From Undaria pinnatifida (Eukaryota > Sar > Phaeophyceae > Laminariales > Alariaceae), in assembly GCA_012845835.1 (NCBI GenBank), contig JABAKD010000012.1, forward strand, positions 7,441,233 through 7,505,232: 64,000 nucleotides of DNA, read 5' to 3'. The translations under genes and the position numbers were made by a program. Below the pieces are notes generated by a model, which saw nothing but the letters and a program-made list of their open reading frames with translations, was not told the origin of the DNA and did not search any database. This document shows, in pieces, positions 56,801 to 64,000 of the stretch (position 1 is its first letter; each line of letters opens with the position of its first letter).

Positions 56801-59495
56801 GATTTCTGTTCGTTCCGCCGTAAGCTCGCATTTTGTATATATTCCGTTCACGTATGTGTGTTGGATGCTGCATGCCTGTTGATATATGTTGGGGACAGCT
56901 TGTTCTACCGTAAGCGCGTCTCTTGCCTACGCGTTGCTTTCATAGATCGAGCACCAGCATCAGTTTTCCCCGCCGCAATATCCACATATATCCATACATG
57001 AAACCCGGGGATATACGCAAGATATTCCCCGACGATCCCAGTCCTTCTTAGCTCTAGGAGGCCCGTTCAATGTCGTCAGGGGACACATTGGGCACATCAC
57101 CGCGTTTCGTAGGTGGAGCACCAACATCAGTTATATCCGCCTCAAGATCCATATCTATCCATGAAACACGGGGATGACCGCAATACATTCTCTACGCACC
57201 ACAATTCTTATTAGCTCTAGGAGACCCGGTCCATGTCGTCAGGAGATATCTTGGGTACACACCCGGGTTTCATTGGTGAAGCACCAGAAGCAGTACACCC
57301 GCCGCAATGCCAACATGTATCAAAATATGAACCCCGAGGGTGTGCTCAAGATATCCGCTGACGGCCACAGTCCTTGTTAGGTCTAGGAGACCCTTTTCAT
57401 CAGTTTACCCGCCACAATGCCCACATGTATCCAACTATTAACCCCGGGGATTCACTCAAGATACCTGCTGACGACCACGGTCCTTGTTATCTCTAGGAGA
57501 CCCTTTTCATGTCGTCGGGGGACATCTTGGGTACATATCTGGGTGTCGTAGGTGGAGCACCAGCATCGGTTACACTCGCCGCAATCTCCATATCACCGCA
57601 CCGATGAAACCCGGAGATGCGTTCAAGATATTCGCGGACGACCACAATCATTCTTAGCTCCAGGAGGCCCTATTTACGTTGCCAGAGGATATATTGCCTG
57701 GGGATATATACAGGCAGAACATTGGCGCCACTAATGCCCGCCGCAAGAATCATATCCATGTACCCATGAAACCCGGGGATGGAGAGGGCACCGTGCTTCT
57801 TGTTCGACACTATGGCTGAGGGCCACTGTGTACGATACCAATACAATTAACGCTAATCCCGGCCCAATCAGCCAATTTTAGGGTTGCTCGTCCTCGTCTC
57901 GTATACAGTGTGGGTCAACCATAGGGTTAAATAGTTCCCAAGCTCTACTGGGGATACCCAGAATGTCTCCTGCGAAACACCATTCTCCTTAGCTATAGGA
58001 AACCCTCTATGTGAATTTGGGGTTCCGATACAGTGCCTGTTGAGTAGTGCCGATTACCCGCTCTAGTGCCTGTGAAATCGCTTGGCACAGATGGAAACAA
58101 CCAGTAGTAGCAGTATGTGGACTAGTTCTGGTCGCCGCTATATGGCCGGTATTCCCGGCTGGCACGTACCGGCACTACAGAGGGACAGCTTCTTCATTGC
58201 TCTACTCGACCCCTCTGATACCGTTGTTTCCTTGGCACCTGGTCTCCGCAGATGATCGACTCCCAGTCAGCGGCGCTGCAAGCTACTCGCGAGAAACTTC
58301 TCGGCGAAAAAGTAAGTCGGTGTGGTCGGCTACATACGCGTACAGTTGTAGAGGTGTATGGCTGATTTTTTCGAGTACGCAAACATGACACACCCGCCTT
58401 GAAGCAGGACATGTTTGAAGGCTTGTTAACACAGCTACACCCACTTAGAATACGTACCATATTTGACGTGTTGTTAAAACAGCCCCACTTAGAAGCAGGC
58501 CATTTTTGCAATCTTGTGTGCGCAGCCATTCATTGTGCTGTGGCTCGTGTCATGTAGTGATGTCCCAGGCCCACAGTGGTCCTATCCGCGATCGCAAAGC
58601 AACGGCGACTGTGCTATCACTTACAACCCGTGCACGCCAAACGTTCCCAAGGTAGTATACTCATCCGTCAGCAATAGGCAAAAGCCCGTACTCGACAACG
58701 TTTGGGTAACACGGTCGGGGTTACGCGTTTCAGGGTTGCTATTTCCGGCACGTCAGGGCACCCCTTCGTACATATTTGCTTTGTTGACAAGTGTGACAAG
58801 CATCTCGCATACAAGCCCGTCTAAGGCGCCTAGTTGTTGGTTAATCCCTTTGGGACGTTGTAGGGAAAAACCGTGGAAACAATTCCGACGCAAACACTTG
58901 TACGACGCTCGTTTAGCATGAACTATCGTCTGTTTCGCGCGCAAACTGTGATAAAACCGTGCCCACCATTTGCTTTATCGTGATACGTGGTTGTCAAAAG
59001 GCTTTACGCATGAATTTATCAATGTATCTATGCTCGGCGAATATCCCGTCCAAGCCAAACCTCCCAAGTATTCCGTCTACAAGCCTAGTCAAGGCACCAA
59101 CTCTGTTATTGGATCAATGTATTAATCTGTGCACGGTGATTATCCCACCCAGACCCGCAGGCAGGAGTCCGAGAGACAGGCCCGGCTTAGGCACATCGCG
59201 GTCATTGACAGCAAGTCTCGGGCCGATTGTGATAGAAGAGCGCCGCCCGAAAGTCGTGCAACGGAAGAGCAGCAGGCAAGGCGTCTTGTTCCAGCACGAA
59301 AGAATACGACCACCCGCGTGGCGTGGACGTAAGGCAGCTCTGAATGGGGAAGGGGTACATATAGGGCGCGGTTTTACACGAGAGCCACATGCCTCCAAGC
59401 TTTGCTTGCAGGCTGTTGTTGCTGCTCTGATGATAGCCGCCGCAGCATTGGTTTTGCGGTACAAACGGTCACCACAAATGGCCTTTAAAAATTAA
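44820..59495 (+). CDS. coiled-coil protein gene of many small exons, possible C-terminal membrane anchor
   Basis: Exons with GT-AG borders and matching phases: 44820-45004, 46104-46186, 47478-47622, 52157-52270, 54244-54315, (55637-55711), 55931-56116, 56467-56547, 58252-58311, 59165 to about 59328, 59412-59495. Encoded pieces are charged and heptad-like: LFELKAKFDEQEKDLQLSRT, KLSEENADLRLDKERLLGVV, LKATRQENDRLLLAARRQAS, VVQLEEEADAEREEK, EALLRLEATERAS, LQATREKLLGEK. The last exon reads AVVAALMIAAAALVLRYKRS then PQMAFKN and stop: a tail-anchor-like helix with basic residues after it. The penultimate exon must change frame inside 59165-59328 to reach it; otherwise the frame ends at TAA 59332. 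The join 45004-46104-47478 passes phases 0-2-0 correctly. Known: tail-anchored long coiled coils include golgins and tethers; no family is claimed. The 5' end is not established (44820 needs a phase-1 donor upstream). Confidence 0.7.
45106..45238 (+). repeat. dispersed repeat family F, diverged
   Basis: CACATTAACTCGTCGTCGCC, AAGGCAAGCTCCAGTCGCTC, CCTCGAATACC, A-rich, CCAAAGGGATACG. Coiled-coil gene intron. Confidence 0.6.
45455..45690 (+). repeat. family C tandem pair
   Basis: GTAGGGATGCGAAGGTTCAT, GGTCATACGACTACGGCCAT, GCACAAACTGAGTAC plus C tract at 45471-45536, then the same 3' part again at 45628-45685, preceded by CGCTTCGCGCTTGCTGCAAG and TGTCCGCCTGGTTGGTGAAA. The shared 3' parts are nearly identical, so the duplication is recent. 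Confidence 0.85.
46800..47460 (+). pseudogene. array of decayed copies of the exon at 47478
   Basis: Four copies, about 156-157 bp apart at about 46805, 46961, 47118 and 47275, precede the intact exon. Each keeps AC(A)GTnAA.TTG.GCGAGG-like sequence, GCCGATCTGCGCCTGGA and, downstream, CGCGATG or CGCGATACTCA. Stops and indels break all four (for example TTGAGCGAAGAAACACCGAT). Acceptor-like ACAG or CACAG remains at two. Confidence 0.85.
48121..48375. mobile_element. MITE inside foldback unit 1
   Basis: 255 bp with terminal inverted repeats of about 50 bp: AGGGTGTTCGCGATGTACCA, GGTAGGAAAACGTATAATG; right inverse AGGGTGTTTGCGGTATACCA, GGTAGGAAAGCATATAATA. Internal CAACCCACG/CGTGGGTTG inverted motifs. 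No coding capacity. Confidence 0.88.
50347..50606. mobile_element. MITE inside foldback unit 4
   Basis: Diverged second copy at the equivalent position: AGGGTTTGCGATATATACCG, GGTTGGGTATGAAATGTATA on the left; TTTCCTACCCAACTAAATTT and GGTATCCCGCAAAC on the right. Confidence 0.85.
51777..52120 (+). repeat. minisatellite TACCCTACACTTCTGTGAGT
   Basis: At least five imperfect units of roughly 60-65 bp with TACCCTACACTTCTGTGAGT and CTGTGACGGTTGCACCACAG or TGTAGCACGTCC. It ends about 35 bp before the exon at 52157. Confidence 0.8.
53208..53330 (+). repeat. minisatellite GGAATATTTTG / CGAGAATATTT
   Basis: About eleven units of 11-12 bp. The first four read GGAATATTTTG and the rest read CGAGAATATTT, a sharp switch in unit type. 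Confidence 0.9.
53492..53880 (+). mobile_element. mariner-type (Tc1/mariner superfamily) transposase C-terminal remnant
   Basis: QPAQSPGLNVHDLGFFASLK is a clear match to the block around the third catalytic acid of mariner-like transposases (consensus PNSPDLN.LDLGFF); here the acidic position after SP is Gly. It continues ELVETILQQYEEHDGET, VWQSLFKVYNQTL and ends VEHT at a TGA (53762); the same frame then continues KKRQRAGTLERVVKYDQEAF. The N-terminal two thirds are missing. Dead copy in a coiled-coil gene intron. Confidence 0.8.
54868..54945 (+). repeat. 37-bp tandem duplication
   Basis: ACGAGAAAGCCGTAAATCTG followed by CCGAAGGGGCAGAGGGC occurs twice without spacing. It frame-shifts the surrounding open frame, so it is not a repeat of whole codons. 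Confidence 0.88.
56990..57790 (+). repeat. tandem array, six units of about 105-170 bp
   Basis: Unit landmarks ATGAAACCCGGGGAT (57000, 57170, 57329, 57436, 57606, 57768), CAAGATATTC, CTTAGCTCTAGGAGGCCC, GTCGTCAGGGGACA, GTAGGTGGAGCACCA. It lies in the coiled-coil gene intron before the exon at 58252. Confidence 0.85.
58040..58190 (+). repeat. dispersed repeat family G
   Basis: GTGCCGATTACCCGCTCTAG, GTGAAATCGCTTGGCACAGA, ATGGCCGGTATTCCCGGCTG. It aligns in order with 29690-29885. Confidence 0.75.
58750..59110 (+). repeat. weak tandem duplication upstream of the exon at 59165
   Basis: ACAAGCCCGTCTAAGGCGCC (58812) and ACAAGCCTAGTCAAGGCACC (59080) are followed by alignable sequence (AGTTGTTGGTTAATCCC, ACTCTGTTATTGGATCA). 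Period about 270 bp. Confidence 0.5.
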
Positions 59496-61439
59496 ATGAG
59501 TGATTTCTTTCACGTGGACCACTTTTTTTTTCTTGTGCTACAGCTGCACGTACTGCTGTTTATGTACGGTAGTTGTGGAGGAACGGCTAGAGTCACCCCA
59601 CGCTAGGGGTGCAGCAGATTCTAAGAATTTCTGAGCTCCTAACATGATGATCAAATCTCACCCGAAGCATGAGTTCGAAGGCGTTCTTCGTTCGCGCAAC
59701 CCGACCACCATGTCTTGCCCTAGCCTCAAGATAAATAAACTTTGTAAAAATATCATGCTAACCGATTGTTCCACAGCGGAGGAACTCAATCGGTCAGGAA
59801 CAGTATTAGTTAATCCAACAACTGCAATCCCTATCGCGGGATGACCTGACACCTTCTGTCTTTTTTGTATATGCGACGGGGTTCAGCCTCTGCATGTAGC
59901 TGCAAAGCCTACACCTGACTAAAACGATAAACATGGGAAACCCTGAAAGTGGAGCAAGATTTACGTGCCAACACAATTTGTCCCAGATCATTTCCACGAC
60001 ACCTTGATCTTCCGACTACCAGAACGACTCTTTCCCTGTGTTCTGATCATTTCGATTTAGGCGTATCTACTGTTTTATCAGCACGAGATTATACGATGTG
60101 TCTTTTATGTCAGTGCTTGACCGATCTGGAGGATGTTATGTCACGACTTGATCCATTTGGAGGATGGCATGTATCCTATCCAATGGGATGCTCCGGATGG
60201 TCGACTTGTGGGTGCCTCAGTAGGCCTCGCCATGATCCTGATTATCTTTATAATAGTTAGAGTTGATAAATCTGAGGCCGGATCTTTCGATGGCTTTACC
60301 TTGGATTTAGTGTGGTACAGCGCACCCGGCTAGACGGCAATTTAGGGCATTGCGATCAACAGAGTCAACGGCATATGCTTGGATTAGTCGTCGTCACCCT
60401 TGTGCGGAGTAACGAAAGACCATGGTGGGCACGGTCGATCGTCGCTCCCTGTTATCTCGCGGCATGTACTTTTCGGTATCTACAAGCGAGCGCAGATATT
60501 TTCGCAGATAGCTATCTAGACTATCTGGTATAGTCTATACGTACATCACTCCTCCCCATCCACATCCCTATTGTATAATACAGAGAGCATGTGTGTCTGC
60601 CTGTCTGTCCACAGTGAAGGCCCACAGCCGATACTCCTGAGCGTTTCTCGCCCACCCCGGGTAGTACCCTTTACTTGGAAACCGAACTCGATCCCTAACA
60701 CTGATATATACTTACGGTATATCCCTGTTGGAAAGTTTCCCCCAAACCCCCTCTCTCTGCCGCCTCGTGTGGTGCGGTTCAGTTATCATACAGCAGTGGC
60801 AGGCAGATGATTCGAGGTAGCAGCAGCAGCACGTCGCTTCCTCGCTCCTTGCTGAACGCTGCTGTTAGGTGGGTTTCTGCTTCTTCGAGAATCAAATTGC
60901 GCTGAGAATTCTGCATGTTGAGTCTACAAACACTCTACCAGGTACCTATTTATGAGTGTATGATATGATCATCACTGAACTTGCTGAACCGGCGCGGCGT
61001 GACAGAGGGGTTCGCCCACCTCGCCTCCAGATTGACTGAGGGCGGACGGGGGGGGGAGGACGCTCGGCCAATGGGATTGGGGTTCGTAAAGCTCAGGGAT
61101 GAAAGCCGTATGCCTTAGTATTTTATGAATACAGAAAACACACCCGTCTGTCTGTGTCTGTCTTCTATCGTGGTCTCGCCACTCAGAGTGTTTCAGTCCC
61201 GTCTCGCCGTATGGGCAAGGATATTGGGCGACACACCCAGTAGAATACCAGGTCTCGTGCTTCGCTGAGCCGTGGCCGTGGCGTGGTGAGCATTTCCCAA
61301 AAACCCGAGGTAGCCCTCACGGTAATCAAGCCGGCCTTGCTGCTGAAGTACAATTTTGAAAGTAGATTCTGGCCGCTGATTCGCCCATCAAACCCCTGCC
61401 AGACGTCGCTGGCTTTTTTATAGAAGGTTGGTGCAGCAC
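59496..61439. other. intergenic, no gene recognised
   Basis: Downstream of the coiled-coil gene. Includes a short GATCTGGAGGATG / GATCCATTTGGAGGATG repeat near 60120 and a GCAGCAGCAGCAGCA run at 60820. Open frames are short and motif-free. Confidence 0.35.
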
Positions 61440-63420
61440 AAGAATATTCCAGCCAACAGAGCCATCGAGGTTCCACCGCAGGCGGGAAGGAAAGGACCTC
61501 ATCTCCCGTTCAGGAATTCCCCCATAATATCTCTACAACTCCGACCAACTGGGGATGAAAACGGCACCCCTCGTATCGACACCCACCTGCACGATGTAGA
61601 AATCTCGACCATATCGTTTGATCGCTGATAGTCTGTAGCTTCTGGAATCGGCGGCGCTAGGGGAGGACAGAGTCCCACCCCTGGAACAGGAAGTCTTCCA
61701 TACCTCTAAAACAACTCCAACAACACGTGGACGAAAACAGTGACCCCCACGGGTCGATACCGCCCCGTACGGTGCGGACACCTCACCAGGAGTCAGAGCG
61801 CGGCGGGAGTTACCCCTCGGGCCAATATTGAGGTCCCTCTGCGCCCGGGGAGGATAATATCCCATCCCTGGATCATAAAGCCCTCCATAAATCTGCAAAT
61901 TCAACATCTCAGGGACAAACTGATTTTCCTGGTGGATATCGCCCCGCACGGTGTGGAACCCCACCCCCATACGCTGATCGCTTATTGGCCAGAGCTCATG
62001 GAGCCAGCACGATGCAAGGGTTGCCCCTGGGGACAACGTCGAGGTCCCGCCGCATCCGGGGAGGATAAGGTTCCATCCCCGGGTCGGAAATGCTTCCATG
62101 CATCTACAGCTCCAACAACACGGGGACGAAAAAAATGATCCCCCGGATCGATATCACACGGCACGGTATTTAAACCCCACCCCATCCAGTGATTGTTCAT
62201 AGGTTGGGGCTCATGGAGCCAGCGCCCGGCGAGAGTTGCCCCGCGGAAAAAGGCCGAGGGCCTGTCGTTCCCGGGGGGGAACATTTTGCATCTCTTGGTC
62301 TGAAATCCTCCCATATACATCTACAGCTGTAACAACCCGGGGACATTTTTTTTCCGCCCGATCGATACCGCCCCACAGGGTGTGGAAATCCCACCCTCAT
62401 CCACTAATTGCGGATTGGTTAGGACTCATAAAGCCAGAGGGCGTTGCGAAAGTTGCCGTTCGGGCCAACGTCGAGGTCCCGACGCACCCGGGGAAGATAA
62501 TGTTACACCCCCGCGTCATAAATCCTTCCATACAAATAAACTCCAACAACCTGGGGAAGAAAACAGTGACCCCCCGGGTCGATATCGCCCCGCACGATGT
62601 GGAACCTCCACCCCTATCTACCGATTACTGATTGGCTAGGGCTCATAGAGCCAACGCGACTCGAAAGTTGCCCTTACTTAGGGCCAACGTCGAGATCTCG
62701 TTGCACCCGCGGAGTATAACGTCCTATCTCCTGGTCATAAATCCTTCCATTAAATTCAACTCCAACAACCCAGGGACGAAGACGGTAAATACCCTGTTCG
62801 ATACCGCCCTGCATGGTTTGGAACCCCCACCCCCATCCACTGATTGCTGTTTGGCTGACTCTCACAGAGCCAGCGCGCTACGGGAGTTGCCCCTCGGGCC
62901 AACGTCGAGGCCCCGGCGCACTCAGGGAGGACAATATCCCATCCCTGGGTCATAATTCTTCCATACATATGAAAATACAACAAACCGGGCACGAAAACAG
63001 CGACCCTCAGGTATCGATATCGCCCCACACGGCGTGGAAACCCCACCCCCATCCACTGATCTCTGATTAGTCGGGGCTCATAGAGCCAGCGCGCTGTGCG
63101 AGTCCCCCTTGGGGACAACGTCGAGGTCCTTCCGCACCCCGGGAAGGATAAGGTCCCATCTTCGGGTCAGGACTCCTTCCATACATTTACAACTCTAGCA
63201 ACCTGGGGAAGAAGAAAGTGATCCCCCGAGTCGATATTGCCCCGCACGATGTGGAAACCCTACCCCCATCCACTGATCGCTCATTGGCTGGGACTCATAA
63301 GGCCAGCGCGCTACGAAAGTTGCCTCTCGGACCAACGTTGAGGTCCCGTCGCATCCGGGGAATATAAGGTCCCATCCCCGGGCCCTAAATCCTTCCATAC
63401 ACGAACAGTGCAACTTCAAC
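61440..63420. repeat. satellite-like tandem array, unit about 215 bp, at least nine units
   Basis: AACGTCGAGGTCCCG-type landmarks at about 61829, 62039, 62250, 62470, 62689, 62904, 63119 and 63339 (spacing 210-220). Other shared pieces: GATATCGCCCCGCACG, GTGTGGAACCCCACCCCCAT, TGATCGCT.ATTGG, CATAGAGCCAGCGC, CATAAATCCTTCCATACA. Units are well diverged. Long frames on either strand are products of the repeat. Confidence 0.9.
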
Positions 63421-63599
63421 AGCCCGGGGACGAAACGACATTACAGCACACTATAAATACGACGAGCGTCACTATACCCTACCTTATGATATCAGTATGG
63501 GCATTGCAAATCGAGCGCCACGGGCGCAGCCGTGGCTGTACCGCTAGTTACAATGAAAACGAACCAGCTGGTGAATCGGTTTCACCACGTACTATATTG

Positions 63600-63865
63600 C
63601 TGTGCGAATTTATATTGCAAGGGCTCCTTTCCTCGGGCGGCGTTAGCCGCCTGCTACGCTTGCGCAAGGAAGAATACAACTAAATGTGAATGGAGCGGAA
63701 AGAAGAGGCCCACGATTTGGCGCAACAACTCGTAGCGATTTGATGCTGCCAAGAGCTGCTGGTGCAGAGCTGATCGCCCTGTGTTGTGTCGTGTGCTTGT
63801 TGGCGATGTCACGTTCTGATCGGCAGCATACGGGTGTAATTTGCGAACAAGAAAGGAACATGAAG
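63600..63865 (-). repeat. dispersed repeat family H, inverted long copy
   Basis: Contains GGGCGGCGTTAGCCGCCTGC (hairpin), CTTGCGCAAGG and, at the far end, ACGGGTGTAATTTGCG. It is the inverse of 19660-19935 over about 265 bp. Confidence 0.85.
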
Positions 63866-64000
63866 ATAACCGAGAGTGCAAATCAAATAAAGAGGTGGTC
63901 ATCAACATCAAGCCAAAGACCCAGCACGAATTTTGCGGATTGCCTCGTTGGGGCTTATGGTGGAGGTCATGGGGTTTGGTGGAGGCCATGGACCACCAAT
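63866..64000. other. right edge, unassigned
   Basis: Ends with GGTGGAGGTCATGG / GGTGGAGGCCATGG repeated about 20 bp apart. Nothing else seen. Confidence 0.3.

Noticed and set aside
61533-62320. Long frames of 112-188 codons on the - strand
   Set aside because: They follow the 215-bp satellite and repeat with it; no start context or family.

Overview
The window looks like nuclear DNA of a photosynthetic stramenopile, most likely a brown alga (an inference; no marker gene fixes the species). Two things point there. One gene opens with a bipartite plastid presequence of the stramenopile kind: a hydrophobic signal peptide, then a phenylalanine motif (AAGFVAP). The genes are also built of many short, phase-matched exons separated by introns of up to several kilobases that are packed with repeats. 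Nothing resembles bacterial operon structure.

Three multi-exon genes were rebuilt by matching splice sites and intron phases. (1) A plastid-targeted atypical short-chain dehydrogenase/reductase, + strand, 5551-16241, 8 exons, 291 codons. (2) A Nudix hydrolase with a pre-Nudix domain, - strand, 29262-20422, 6 exons, 349 codons; it includes a 39-nt micro-exon and a perfect Nudix box. These two genes converge on a repeat-rich spacer at 16.2-20.4 kb. (3) A gene of many small coiled-coil exons, + strand, about 44.8-59.5 kb, possibly with upstream exons at 35.8-42.0 kb and possibly ending in a C-terminal membrane anchor. A split hAT transposase (BED finger at 31.25 kb, dimerisation domain at 34.3 kb, no catalytic core seen) lies between genes 2 and 3.

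Layout: 0.4-2.3 kb decayed Ty3/Gypsy integrase region; 2.3-5.5 kb repeats; 5.5-16.2 kb reductase gene, with two hAT-like elements in its first intron; 16.2-20.4 kb spacer; 20.4-29.3 kb Nudix gene; 30.0-35.5 kb hAT locus with dense CAATA/TATTG motifs; 36.8-41.0 kb poly-C compound repeat block and a TIR element; 42.1-44.1 kb two PIF/Harbinger-like elements; 44.8-59.5 kb coiled-coil gene, whose introns hold a tandem foldback array, a mariner-type transposase remnant and other tandem arrays; 61.4-63.4 kb a satellite of about 215 bp.

The most unusual theme is decayed tandem copies of individual exons beside the intact exon. They are seen for at least three exons of the reductase gene (a fourth, the last exon, is weaker) and for one coiled-coil exon that is repeated about five times. 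Dispersed repeat families (called A to H here) recur across the window. Intergenic stretches without a named gene showed nothing that could be supported as coding.
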